Below are positions 54,313 to 63,853 of a DNA stretch of 64,000 nucleotides, piece after piece (position 1 is the stretch's first letter; every line of letters starts with the position of its first letter). The notes beneath the pieces are model-generated. The model saw only the letters and a program-made list of their open reading frames with translations, did no database searches and was not told where the DNA came from. The position numbers and the translations under genes are program-made. The DNA is from Clostridium mobile (GTDB lineage Bacteria; Bacillota; Clostridia; Clostridiales; Clostridiaceae): the NCBI RefSeq assembly GCF_018918285.1, contig NZ_JAHLQF010000001.1, positions 609,284 through 673,283 on the forward strand. Reading direction: 5' to 3'.

Positions 54313-54372
54313 AAATGAAGAGTAAATGGAGAGACTTTATAAATATAAAATTTCTTCCTTAACTCTTCATTT
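54313..54372 (+). terminator. Terminator of the LtaS-like gene
   Basis: Arms AAATGAAGAGT / ACTCTTCATTT with a T-run right after, just beyond the stop codon. Confidence 0.75.
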
Positions 54373-54432
54373 TTTCATTCTTAACCCTCTTAACTTTTAA
54401 CTCTTAATTTTTAAATATTAACTCTTTAAAAA

Positions 54433-55212
54433 TTATTTTAATATCAGCATTTCATAAATCATTTTTCCCGCTACTCCTAAGGACATAGTTACGAAAATAG
54501 GCTTTATAAATTTTGCTCCCTCTTTTAGTGCTAGCTTTGTTCCCACACGAGCGCCAATAGTCATAAATATTGCCATTGGTATTCCCATAAGGTAAAATAT
54601 CTTTCCCTTTACTGCAAATAACACTAGTGATGTAAAATTACTCATCAAATTCATAGCTTTTGCATTTCCGCTTGCCCTAACAAAATCAAAACCATATATT
54701 TTTATAAGTCCAAAAATTAAAAATGATCCTACGCCTGGACCAAAAAATCCATCATAAAATCCCATGGCAAAAGCAAAAATACTGCCAATTATTAAAGTTT
54801 TTTTAGTAGCTCCTTTAAAGTTATCTTCCATACCTACAGTTTTAGAGAAGAAACTATAAATCCCTACACCCAAAAGCAAAGTTAATACAATAGGTTTTAG
54901 CACATTTGAATCAAGTAAAAGTACTGTATAAACTCCAGTAGCTGCTCCAAGTAAAGTAAATGGAAGCAATACTTTTAATATACCTTTGTCCACTTTACCA
55001 GATTGGGCAAATTTTGCTGTACTTACTAAAGAACCGCAAGTAGCTGAAAACTTATTTGTTCCTAGTGTATAATGTGTTGGGAAACCAACCATAAAATAGG
55101 CAGGTACACTTATAAGACCGCCGCCGCCTGCTATTGAGTCAACAAAAGCAGACAAAAATCCTGCTGCACATAAAAAAATTATTTTATAGACTATATGAAC
55201 ATCTGCCAGCAC
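54433..55212 (-). CDS. TauE/SafE-family sulfite/organosulfonate exporter-like permease
   Basis: About 259 aa from GTG 55212 (GGAGGGG before it). Eight membrane segments and the TauE/SafE repeats: DSIAGGGGLISVPAY and GFYDGFFGPGVGSFLIFGL. Members carry sulfite, sulfoacetate or other small anions; the substrate is not known here. Single-gene unit. Confidence 0.88.
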   Translation of the reverse strand: MLADVHIVYKIIFLCAAGFLSAFVDSIAGGGGLISVPAYFMVGFPTHYTLGTNKFSATCGSLVSTAKFAQSGKVDKGILKVLLPFTLLGAATGVYTVLLLDSNVLKPIVLTLLLGVGIYSFFSKTVGMEDNFKGATKKTLIIGSIFAFAMGFYDGFFGPGVGSFLIFGLIKIYGFDFVRASGNAKAMNLMSNFTSLVLFAVKGKIFYLMGIPMAIFMTIGARVGTKLALKEGAKFIKPIFVTMSLGVAGKMIYEMLILK

Positions 55213-55317
55213 CAGAACCCCTCCTCTGAATATGTTGTCTGACAATTCAATTATATCACCATAATTAACTAATTCATATACAGAAAGGAATTTTTTTATT
55301 AAATTTTAATTTAAATT

Positions 55318-55349
55318 AAAAAGAATAGGAAAAATATCCCATTCTTTTT
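55318..55349 (-). terminator. Terminator of pepV
   Basis: Arms AAAAAGAATAGG / CCCATTCTTTTT just past the pepV stop, with T-rich sequence on the minus strand. Confidence 0.7.
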
Positions 55350-55359
55350 AATAATGTCC

Positions 55360-56751
55360 TTATTTAGCTAATTCATATATGGCATGAGCGTAGATTTTTG
55401 TATTAATAATTAAATCTTCAATCTCAATATATTCATTGGCTTGATGATCTAAATCAGGTTTCCCGGGAAATATAGGTCCAAAAGCTACTATATTTGGCAT
55501 TTCCTTAGCATAAGTTCCTCCTCCTATTGCTATAGGTTCTCTATTATCCCCTGTTTGTTCACTGTAGACACTTAGTAATGTTTTTATAAGTGGATGATCT
55601 TTTGGGAAATAGAGAGGTTTTTGATGACTTATGTCTTCCATTGTTATTTCTCTATCTTTTAAGATCTTTTCCATAGGTGCTACAACATCTTCCATTTTAA
55701 ATGATACGGGATATCTTATATTAATCCCCACCACTATTTTTTCATCTTTTAATTCTACAGTTCCTACATTAAAGCTTAACTCTCCAGAATCCTCGTCTTT
55801 TAGATCGATTCCTAAAGATTTCCCATTGGTTTCATATCCAATTTTATCATTCATAAATTTTATAAAATCAAATATATCTGTCTTAGAAATAGGAAGCGTC
55901 TCTAAGAACTTAAACATTTGCATTATAGCATTAAGTCCTAGTTCAGGGGTGCTACCATGAGCAGATACCCCAATACATTTTATGACTAACATATCACTCT
56001 TTATATGAGCAGTTAAATTATAATCATGAAATTGTTTGAACTTATCCAATGCTTTTATAATTACATCCTTTTCTCTTGACCATATTCCAACTTCACAGTA
56101 ATCTGGAACCATATTTACTCTTTGTCCACCTTTGATATATTTTATAGAAAAATCTTCAGTTTCTAACACCTTAACTTCTTTTGATAAATTAAAGGATAGT
56201 ATACCTTTTTCTGCAAATATCAATGGATACATAGCATCTGGTGTAAAGCCTGCTACTGGAGGTTTTTCATGCTTTAAGTAATACGCCATCTCACCGGAAC
56301 CAGTTTCTTCGTTTGTTCCAAATATTATTCTAACTCTTTTAGATAAAGGTAAGCCAATATCCTTAATTGCCTTCAATCCATATAGTGCTGCTATAATAGG
56401 TCCTTTATCATCTAATGCTCCTCTTGCATATATCTTGCCTTCATGTATTTCCGCACCATAAGGTGGATATTTCCAACCGTCACCTTCTGGAACCACATCT
56501 AAATGACCTAAAACAGCAATATAATCTTCACCTTCTCCATATTCTGCATACCCTATGTATCCATCTAAATTTTTGGTTTTAAATCCCATTTCTTTAGATA
56601 GGTTTAAGGCATACTCTAAAGCCTTTGAAACGCCTTCCCCAAAAGGCATCCCTTCTTTACTCTCATCTTCTATACTTTTAATTCTTAATATTTCTTGAGT
56701 AGATTTTATTATATTATCTCGCAAGTCATTTATTTTTATGCTTAGTTTCAT
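55360..56751 (-). CDS. pepV: Dipeptidase PepV (M20 metallopeptidase)
   Basis: 463 aa. Zinc-dependent cleavage of dipeptides. Metal-binding motifs AVLGHLDVVPEGDGW, RGALDDKGPIIAALY and GTNEETGSGE, with the last His in FPGKPDLDHQANEYIE. RBS GGAGGTATAGAG before ATG. Length and motifs are full family type. Confidence 0.93.
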   Translation of the reverse strand: MKLSIKINDLRDNIIKSTQEILRIKSIEDESKEGMPFGEGVSKALEYALNLSKEMGFKTKNLDGYIGYAEYGEGEDYIAVLGHLDVVPEGDGWKYPPYGAEIHEGKIYARGALDDKGPIIAALYGLKAIKDIGLPLSKRVRIIFGTNEETGSGEMAYYLKHEKPPVAGFTPDAMYPLIFAEKGILSFNLSKEVKVLETEDFSIKYIKGGQRVNMVPDYCEVGIWSREKDVIIKALDKFKQFHDYNLTAHIKSDMLVIKCIGVSAHGSTPELGLNAIMQMFKFLETLPISKTDIFDFIKFMNDKIGYETNGKSLGIDLKDEDSGELSFNVGTVELKDEKIVVGINIRYPVSFKMEDVVAPMEKILKDREITMEDISHQKPLYFPKDHPLIKTLLSVYSEQTGDNREPIAIGGGTYAKEMPNIVAFGPIFPGKPDLDHQANEYIEIEDLIINTKIYAHAIYELAK

Positions 56752-56807
56752 CTCTATACCTCCAGCAATTTATTTTAGGAGAATTGACTATTAAAACATA
56801 ATGTGTT

Positions 56808-57077
56808 TTAATGATGTTTAATATAGTTGTTGTAAAGTTCAGCTACATTGTCAAAACCTAATTTTCTTAATTCTTCTAATACTATGCATCTAATTTCTCT
56901 AGATCTTACTACACCATTGAAATCATTTAAAATTGTCTTTTTTATTACTTTTAATATTAATTCAATGTCTGATTCATTAAATGGTGCTTTAGCTTCTTCT
57001 GAAGCTCTTATTAAAGTTATTTTTATTTTATCAACATCAAAATCTTGAGTTCTTCTATCTCTTTTTATTACTTTCAT
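56808..57077 (-). CDS. Stand-alone ATP-cone domain protein
   Basis: About 89 aa from ATG 57077 (GGGGG before it). The whole protein is one ATP-cone: MKVIKRDRRTQDFDVDKIK, then LIRASEEAKAPFNESDIEL and SREIRCIVLEELRKLGFDNV. ATP-cones sense ATP/dATP in ribonucleotide reductases and NrdR, but here no zinc finger or enzyme is attached. Its partner is unknown. Confidence 0.85.
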   Translation of the reverse strand: MKVIKRDRRTQDFDVDKIKITLIRASEEAKAPFNESDIELILKVIKKTILNDFNGVVRSREIRCIVLEELRKLGFDNVAELYNNYIKHH

Positions 57078-57240
57078 AATCATACCCCCGTTTAAATGGA
57101 ATGTTATTTATAATATTATATCACAAATACTATAAATATTTTATAAAAGTTTCTTATATATTGTATGCTTAAATATCTTTATTAATCACGTAAAAAGATG
57201 CTATACTTATTAAATAAATTATTTTTTAGGATGTGACAGA

Positions 57241-58137
57241 ATGGACTTAATTAAAATTAAAGGAAATACTTATTACATAAATGCCCCCACAAATATTGGA
57301 GTTTATATTTTTAAAAATAAAAATTGTTTGCTAGTAGATACAGGAATTAATAACTCTCAAGCACGAAAAATTGATGAAGTATTAATACAAAATAACCTTC
57401 ATCCAAAATATATAATTAATACTCACAGCCATGTGGATCATTGTGGTGGAAATTCTTACTTTAAGGAAAATTATCCAGGTTCTTTGATTTTTACTTCAGC
57501 TAAAGAAAAAATATTTATGGAAAACCCCGAACTATACCCTTGCATTTTATCAAACTCTATACCTATAAAAGGATTAAAAAGAATTACTAAAAAATTTGAT
57601 GTAGATTTTATATTAGATTATGGAGTAAATAAAATAAATGATGAAAAATTTGAAGTATTGGCTTTAAAAGGACACTCTCAAGAACATATAGGATTTATTA
57701 CTCCTGAGAAAGTATGCTTCTTAGGAGATGCTCTATTTAGTGATGAAATCATAGATAAATACTCATTGCCATACCTTTACGACATTGAAGAAAGTATAAA
57801 TACTTTAAACATTATTAATGATATAGATTGCGATTACTTCATACTTGCCCATAGTAATGAAATGATTCTTAAAGACCAGATTAAAGATTTAGTACAGCAT
57901 AATTTAAATAATATAAATTATTTTATAGAACAAATATTAGATCTTTTAGATGGACCAATGACTAAAGAAGATATATTACAAAATTTGGCCATATTAAATG
58001 ATTTGTCTATGGGATTTACTCAATATCATTTGAATTATTCCTCTGTATCTGCCCTTGTTAACAATCTATATAACCAAGGTAAAATAGATTGCTCCATAGA
58101 AGATGGAAAAATGTATTTTTATAATAAAACAACATAA
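57241..58137 (+). CDS. Metallo-beta-lactamase-fold hydrolase
   Basis: 298 aa. THSHVDHCGG (HxHxDH motif), ALKGHSQEHIG and FLGDALFSDE show a two-metal MBL hydrolase; a C-terminal winged-helix-like end (MTKEDILQNLAILNDL) is typical for the glyoxalase II/LACTB2-like group. The substrate may be a thioester, a lactone or RNA. RBS AGGATGTGACAGA. Confidence 0.88.
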   Translation: MDLIKIKGNTYYINAPTNIGVYIFKNKNCLLVDTGINNSQARKIDEVLIQNNLHPKYIINTHSHVDHCGGNSYFKENYPGSLIFTSAKEKIFMENPELYPCILSNSIPIKGLKRITKKFDVDFILDYGVNKINDEKFEVLALKGHSQEHIGFITPEKVCFLGDALFSDEIIDKYSLPYLYDIEESINTLNIINDIDCDYFILAHSNEMILKDQIKDLVQHNLNNINYFIEQILDLLDGPMTKEDILQNLAILNDLSMGFTQYHLNYSSVSALVNNLYNQGKIDCSIEDGKMYFYNKTT

Positions 58138-58143
58138 ATGACA

Positions 58144-58179
58144 AAACCCAATAAATGCAAAGTACCATTTATTGGGTTT
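58144..58179. terminator. Two-way terminator between convergent genes
   Basis: 14-bp perfect stem AAACCCAATAAATG / CATTTATTGGGTTT with T-run on the plus strand and T-rich sequence on the minus strand. Serves the MBL gene and the small membrane protein gene. Confidence 0.9.
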
Positions 58180-58203
58180 TCTTCATATTTAATATATCAC
58201 TTT

Positions 58204-58473
58204 TTATTTTTTATTTTTCTTTTTCCCCTTAGAAGATTTGTTGGATTTATTGACATTATTAGTTTTATTAATATTATTAGTTTCATTGCTTACGTTATCA
58301 TTAATTTTCTTTTGATTTCTTCTCATGGAAAACTGAAAACCAACCATGAAGGCAAAAACAAGGAATATCTTTGCTATGAATCCCGCTACATTTCCCTGTC
58401 TTAAATCTAAAAAATAGCCCCAGATTGCTGCTATTCCTACTGCCCCTAAAGTTAAAAGCCAAAATTTTTTCAT
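58204..58473 (-). CDS. Small membrane protein with Lys/Asn-rich tail
   Basis: 89 aa from ATG 58473 (GGAGGACTTACAT before it). Two hydrophobic helices (residues 3-20, 29-50) and a low-complexity basic tail (NETNNINKTNNVNKSNKSSK). No known family. A cytosolic positively charged tail next to the membrane could touch nucleic acid or membrane lipid; nothing more can be said. Confidence 0.65.
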   Translation of the reverse strand: MKKFWLLTLGAVGIAAIWGYFLDLRQGNVAGFIAKIFLVFAFMVGFQFSMRRNQKKINDNVSNETNNINKTNNVNKSNKSSKGKKKNKK

Positions 58474-58632
58474 ATGTAAGTCCTCCATACCTTTAAAAAT
58501 ATATAATATTAACTCTATTATATATTAAGTCTACCAATAAAAACAGAAAATTTTATTGAATTTCTAATGAAAAGTTCGTATAAATGTTGTAGAATGATAT
58601 AGTACGTAAATTTCTTTTTAGGAGGAATATAA

Positions 58633-59820
58633 ATGACAAGAACAATAGGTACAAATGCTAAAGGCCTTAGAGCTCCAATCATAAAAGAAGGAGACGATTT
58701 AGTTAAAATTGTAGTAGATACAGTAATAAATTCCGCTAAAGAAGATAATTATTCCCTAAGAGATAGAGATGTAATTGGAATAACAGAATCTTTAGTAGCA
58801 AGAGCCCAAGGAAACTATGTAACTGTTGATGAAATTTCTGAAGATATAAATTCAAAATTCAAAGGAGAAATCGGTATAGTTTTCCCTATACTTAGCAGAA
58901 ATAGATTCTCCACAATATTAAAAGGAATTGCAAGAAGCGGTAAGAAAATTCACCTTTTATTAAGTTACCCTTCTGATGAAGTTGGCAATCAATTAATGGA
59001 CATGGATAAAATGGATGAGTTAGGCATAGACCCTTATAACGATGTTTTAACAGAAGATAAATATAGAGAACTTTTTGGCGAAGAAGTTAAACATAAATTT
59101 ACTGGTATAGACTATATTAAAGCTTATAAAGAAATAGTTGGTGAAGAAAATATATGTATTTACCTTGGAAATGATCCTCGATATATATTAAACCATACAA
59201 AAGAAGTTTTAGTTGCAGACATTCATACAAGAAAAAGAACTAAAAACTTACTTTTAAAAGCTGGTGCAGAAATAGTTTATGGTTTAGATGACATATGCAC
59301 CGCTCCAATAAAAGGCAATGGCTATAATCCTACATATGGTCTTCTTGGATCAAATAAATCAACAGATGAAAAGTTGAAGTTATTTCCTAGAGATTGCCAA
59401 CCAATAGTAGATGAAATTCAAAAATCACTACTAGAACTTACAGGCAAAAAAATAGAAGTTATGGTTTACGGTGATGGAGCATTTAAAGATCCTGTTTGTA
59501 AAATATGGGAACTTGCTGACCCAATTGTATCTCCTGCGTATACTTCTGGTTTAAGTGGCACTCCTAATGAAATTAAACTTAAATATCTTGCAGACAATGA
59601 TTTAGCTAATTTAAAAGGAGAAGATGCTGCTAGTGCCATAAGAGAAAAAATTAAAACTAAGTCAAACCACTTAGTTGGAAGCATGGAAACACAAGGTACT
59701 ACTCCAAGACAGCTAACAGATCTTTTAGGAAGCTTATGTGACCTAGTTAGTGGAAGTGGTGACAAAGGAACTCCTATAGTTTTAATACAAGGTTATTTTG
59801 ATGATTATGCTACTGAATAA
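58633..59820 (+). CDS. CofE-like F420-0:gamma-glutamyl ligase family protein
   Basis: 395 aa. IGTNAKGLRAPIIKEGDDLV, RDRDVIGITESLVARAQGNY and MVYGDGAFKDPVCKIWELAD mark the coenzyme F420-0:glutamate ligase (CofE) family. Clostridia of this type make no F420, so the real reaction is probably addition of glutamate to another molecule. RBS AGGAGGAATATAA. The gene is alone, with its own terminator. Confidence 0.85.
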   Translation: MTRTIGTNAKGLRAPIIKEGDDLVKIVVDTVINSAKEDNYSLRDRDVIGITESLVARAQGNYVTVDEISEDINSKFKGEIGIVFPILSRNRFSTILKGIARSGKKIHLLLSYPSDEVGNQLMDMDKMDELGIDPYNDVLTEDKYRELFGEEVKHKFTGIDYIKAYKEIVGEENICIYLGNDPRYILNHTKEVLVADIHTRKRTKNLLLKAGAEIVYGLDDICTAPIKGNGYNPTYGLLGSNKSTDEKLKLFPRDCQPIVDEIQKSLLELTGKKIEVMVYGDGAFKDPVCKIWELADPIVSPAYTSGLSGTPNEIKLKYLADNDLANLKGEDAASAIREKIKTKSNHLVGSMETQGTTPRQLTDLLGSLCDLVSGSGDKGTPIVLIQGYFDDYATE

Positions 59821-59855
59821 TCGAATAATCAATAATTATTAAAATAAATTTTATC

Positions 59856-59881
59856 AAAAGGCGGCAGGAATGCCGCCTTTT
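59856..59881 (+). terminator. Terminator of the CofE-like gene
   Basis: GC-rich stem AAAAGGCGGCA / TGCCGCCTTTT with a GGAA loop. It may also act for the leftward HelD gene ending at 59898. Confidence 0.9.
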
Positions 59882-59897
59882 GCTTTTTAAATATTAA

Positions 59898-62192
59898 TTA
59901 AAGTAATAGCTCTGAAATCTCATCCTTATATAAAACATATTCCATATGAAGCGCTCTAGTTAAAACTACATACAATAATTTCTTATCTAGTTCATTATCT
60001 GAATAGTTATTTTTATTGCAATTATATACTATTGCACAATCGAATTCTAATCCTTTCGTCATATAGGAAGGTATTATTATCTTTTCTTCTTCCATTTGTC
60101 CTTTATCTTCTTTTATTAACTTCCAACCTTTTATTTTATTTTTAACCAGTTTTTCCTGTATCTCTTTACATTCTTTCATATCCTTGCCTATCAATGCTAT
60201 GGTTTTCTTGTTATTATCTTTAACTTCTTTACTTATTTCATTTAAGATTTTTACTAATTCTAAATCCTCATTGTATTTTATCATAGCTGGCTCCATGCCA
60301 TGTCTTAAAACTGGTTTTGCTGGCTTTAAAAAATTTTCTTGTTTCGTAAGTACTCTATTAGCAAAGTTTACAATTTCAATAGTGGAACGATAGCTTTGTG
60401 ATAGGGGTATATATTCACCTTCACCTTTATAAACATCCTTAATTAAACCATCCCATCTATTAATTCCTCTATAGTAATATATACTTTGGCCCACATCTCC
60501 AACTATGGTAAATGCATCGTTTACCACTGAAGAATTTAATACAAACACTTCAAATTTACTATAATCCTGTCCCTCATCTACTACCATGTATTTATATAGA
60601 GGATAATCATTTCCTTGTAGTTTCAATTTTAAATATAAAAGTGATGCTAAATCATCTCTATCTAAAATTTTATTATCAATATTGTTTTTTAACTCATCCC
60701 TTAAATAATCCCATAAAGCTTTTGGAATTAACTCATCAGTCATCATAAGATATAAATCTTCATCTTCAAATAAATTATAATAAAGTCCTAATACATCAAT
60801 CTTTCCTAAGTTACTAAAGAAGTTTTTTAATGCTTTTTTACTGTCCTTTTTTATGTTATCTATTTTCTCATCTTTCTCATCATAAAGTGATACTAATTTT
60901 TCTCTTTTTATTAGCTCTTCTTCATCAGAATTCCTAATACTTTTCAGAAGATAATCATATTCCTTTTCTATTCCATTAATTATTTTATCTAACCTATTTT
61001 TTAATTGAGCATTAAAATATCTTTTTAGTTCTTCTACTCTTTTTTGCAACGGTAAATATTTTAAATTTTTTACTATTAATTCTTTAATCTCTTTTCTTGA
61101 GAATATTACATAATCTCCTACGCTAATATTTTCATAGCTGATACCTGAAAACTCTACATATTTAATGTATCTATCTAAAATTGTTTTAAATAAAATACTT
61201 CCCTTTAGCTTACTTCCATTTACAATATGCTTTATATCATCCTCTTGACTATTCTCAATTATGTAGCTCAGTTTTTGATCCTTATTATAAAGTTTCATTT
61301 TTATTTTCAAAATTTCCATTGCCCAATCTTCAAAAGTCCTTTGCGGCACATCTCCCCCACCTAAGTTTGGAAGCACCTCTGATATATAATTTAAAAACAG
61401 CTTATTTGGTGCAAGTACTAGAACTTCTTCTGGCTCTATTTTATTTTTATATTTATAAAGCAAATATGCCAATCTATGAAGGGCTATGGTAGTTTTTCCT
61501 GAACCCGCTGAGCCTTGCACAATTATAACTTTATTTTTTTCACTTCTTATTATGTCATTTTGCTCTTTTTGAATGGTAGCAACAATATCTTTTAGCTTAG
61601 TATTACTGCTCTCCTCAAGTGCAATTCTTAAAAATTCATCCTCTAATTCTTCCCCTTCTTCACCACTATTTAAGCTCCTTAAAATTATTTGATCCTTTCC
61701 TTCATCAAAAACATCTATTAATTCGCTTTCCTTTATTAAAAACTTTCTTTTTAATAAAAGCTCTCCTGATATTTCTCCATAGGGACCTTGGTAACTAGCT
61801 TCTCCCTCTGTTCCACTATAATAGAGATCTGCTATAGGCGCTCTCCAGTCAATTACTCTTTCTTCCTTTTCCCTCTCATCCGTAAGTCCAATCTTTCCAA
61901 TATAAAAGCTTTCTTCATCCCTCAACTTTTCCTTAAAGTCTATTTTAGCGAAATATGGTTTATCCTTTGATTCTTTATAATTAATTACTTTATCCTTTAA
62001 ATTGCCTTGTATCTTTAAAAAAGATTGTAACTCAATATTGTATTTTCCTTTAGATTCTTTTTTTAATTGAAGAACCTTTTTATCTATATTTTCTTCGCTA
62101 TCCTCTAAATAAACTATTTCTTTTTCTAGCCAAGACATAGTATTGTCTAAGCTTTCTTTTTCCATCTCAAATTGTTCTTTATTTATAGCCAT
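59898..62192 (-). CDS. helD: RNA polymerase recycling motor HelD
   Basis: 764 aa from ATG 62192 (GGAGGGATTTT before it); the longer frame to 62252 has no site. Superfamily 1 helicase-like motor: an N-terminal coiled coil (MAINKEQFEMEKESLDNTMS), Walker A IVQGSAGSGKTTIALHRLAY, VDEGQDYSKFEVF (motif II), VGDVGQSIYYYRG and LSQSYRSTIEIV. HelD frees stalled RNA polymerase from DNA. Family length and motifs are complete. Confidence 0.93.
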   Translation of the reverse strand: MAINKEQFEMEKESLDNTMSWLEKEIVYLEDSEENIDKKVLQLKKESKGKYNIELQSFLKIQGNLKDKVINYKESKDKPYFAKIDFKEKLRDEESFYIGKIGLTDEREKEERVIDWRAPIADLYYSGTEGEASYQGPYGEISGELLLKRKFLIKESELIDVFDEGKDQIILRSLNSGEEGEELEDEFLRIALEESSNTKLKDIVATIQKEQNDIIRSEKNKVIIVQGSAGSGKTTIALHRLAYLLYKYKNKIEPEEVLVLAPNKLFLNYISEVLPNLGGGDVPQRTFEDWAMEILKIKMKLYNKDQKLSYIIENSQEDDIKHIVNGSKLKGSILFKTILDRYIKYVEFSGISYENISVGDYVIFSRKEIKELIVKNLKYLPLQKRVEELKRYFNAQLKNRLDKIINGIEKEYDYLLKSIRNSDEEELIKREKLVSLYDEKDEKIDNIKKDSKKALKNFFSNLGKIDVLGLYYNLFEDEDLYLMMTDELIPKALWDYLRDELKNNIDNKILDRDDLASLLYLKLKLQGNDYPLYKYMVVDEGQDYSKFEVFVLNSSVVNDAFTIVGDVGQSIYYYRGINRWDGLIKDVYKGEGEYIPLSQSYRSTIEIVNFANRVLTKQENFLKPAKPVLRHGMEPAMIKYNEDLELVKILNEISKEVKDNNKKTIALIGKDMKECKEIQEKLVKNKIKGWKLIKEDKGQMEEEKIIIPSYMTKGLEFDCAIVYNCNKNNYSDNELDKKLLYVVLTRALHMEYVLYKDEISELLL

Positions 62193-62287
62193 AAAATCCC
62201 TCCAAAACAGCATTAAAAATACTAGGGCATCTAAAATAAAACAACTAGTCAAAGATACGACAAATTATTTTTAAAGATGCCTAATAT

Positions 62288-63841
62288 TTACTCATGAACC
62301 AATATATCAGCGTTTCCTTTTAAAGTTTTTTCCCATCTTTCCATATAATCACCGGTAGCCCATTCAGCCATTACTACGCTTTCTCCTTGCTGTAGAGCTA
62401 TCTTTTTTAAATACATATTTTCTAAAGCTCCATTTAATATTCTATAAACATATAAACTATTGTGTGAAATAATTATTGCTAAATCCTTATTAGGAGAAGT
62501 ATATGCATCCACAGCTTCTGGAACTTTTTCTTTTACTTCGTTCCATGAGATATGGAATTCATCGTAGTTTAGCATTTTATTTGGGGGTACTATGTTAATA
62601 TCATAGTCTTTATAGAAAGAATCCCCAGGGTGAACACTGTTTAAACGTCCCTTTACTATCCAATGACCATTTCTTCTGTATAATGCAAAACTTTCTTCCC
62701 TTGGTTCTTTCTCTAACCTCTTTGAGGTCTCTTTATCCTGTAGTGCCAAAAATGCAGAGGCTGAATTATGCATTGCAGTTTTCCCATCTTCTCCACTAAT
62801 ATCAGAGATCTTTATTCCTTTATTATCTACAATATTATCTATCAATCTTATTTGAAGACTACTCCTTCCTTCATCATTATTAATATTTGAAGTACTCTTA
62901 TCTTCTATAGCCACATAATCATTTCCTACAAACAAGATTCGTTTCAAAGATTGCTCTTCTTGTGTTTCTATAAGATTAATATCTTTTCTCTCCTTGCCAA
63001 CAGGATAAGAAAACAATCTATCTCTAGGATGATCTGAATTTAGCTCATATGCATCAACACCTACCCACCAAAAACCACTCATTCTAGGTACAAATAAATT
63101 AGGAGTTTCTAGTATAGGGCGAAGCTTACCATTTTCAGCTCCTATCCATAGTGTTCTATAAAAAATGGATTGATTTTTATACTCTGATCCTAAAGTATCT
63201 TCATAATCAATAGGAGTATTAGATCTTAAACCTATTAAAACCCCTGACCTTCGTAATTCATCTTTTCCTAAAGGATTTTCCTCCTTGCTTTTTTGTAGTT
63301 TTTCTATATTTTCCTTACTTAAAGCTTTACTAGTATCATCATCAATTTTTTCTAGATAATAAAACGCATCATCTAAATACACTATTAATTCTTTTTCATT
63401 TATTTTTATAAACTCATGAAATAGGTTTTCACCATAAATTACTGAGATTACTTCTATTTTATCTTCTTTAATATCAAAATCTTCTTTACTTACTTTATAT
63501 GTATAAAAAAAATAATTGTTAGCATCCACTTCCTTTAATTTATATTGAGGATCTTTACATATTTCATCTATTAAAAATGCATATTCTTTATTAAAAGCCG
63601 CTTTGCTTCCTAGTAAGTTTGCAGGTTTTATTTTACTTTGTTGATACGTCTTGTTTCCAAAGTTGAACACCTTATATTTTTTTATCTCCCATACACCATT
63701 GATTGGAGACAAACTATTGCTAGGAGAAGATATTTTATCAGTTGCATTTATATTCTTTAAAGAACATCCTGCGAAAATTGAAGAACTTAAATATATAAAT
63801 AATAATATTGAACCTATTATATAAACGTTATTTTTTTTCAT
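62288..63841 (-). CDS. Extracytoplasmic lipoprotein of unknown function
   Basis: 517 aa. Signal peptide and lipobox at the start (LLFIYLSSSIFAGCSLKN, Cys 26), then a large beta-rich domain. WWVGVDAYELNSDHPRDRL and SVVMAEWATGDYMERW stand out but fit no family I know. It sits just downstream of a histidine kinase gene and is likely on the same transcript, so it may be the target or a sensor helper of that two-component system. Confidence 0.75.
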   Translation of the reverse strand: MKKNNVYIIGSILLFIYLSSSIFAGCSLKNINATDKISSPSNSLSPINGVWEIKKYKVFNFGNKTYQQSKIKPANLLGSKAAFNKEYAFLIDEICKDPQYKLKEVDANNYFFYTYKVSKEDFDIKEDKIEVISVIYGENLFHEFIKINEKELIVYLDDAFYYLEKIDDDTSKALSKENIEKLQKSKEENPLGKDELRRSGVLIGLRSNTPIDYEDTLGSEYKNQSIFYRTLWIGAENGKLRPILETPNLFVPRMSGFWWVGVDAYELNSDHPRDRLFSYPVGKERKDINLIETQEEQSLKRILFVGNDYVAIEDKSTSNINNDEGRSSLQIRLIDNIVDNKGIKISDISGEDGKTAMHNSASAFLALQDKETSKRLEKEPREESFALYRRNGHWIVKGRLNSVHPGDSFYKDYDINIVPPNKMLNYDEFHISWNEVKEKVPEAVDAYTSPNKDLAIIISHNSLYVYRILNGALENMYLKKIALQQGESVVMAEWATGDYMERWEKTLKGNADILVHE

Positions 63842-63853
63842 TTTACTCTCCTT

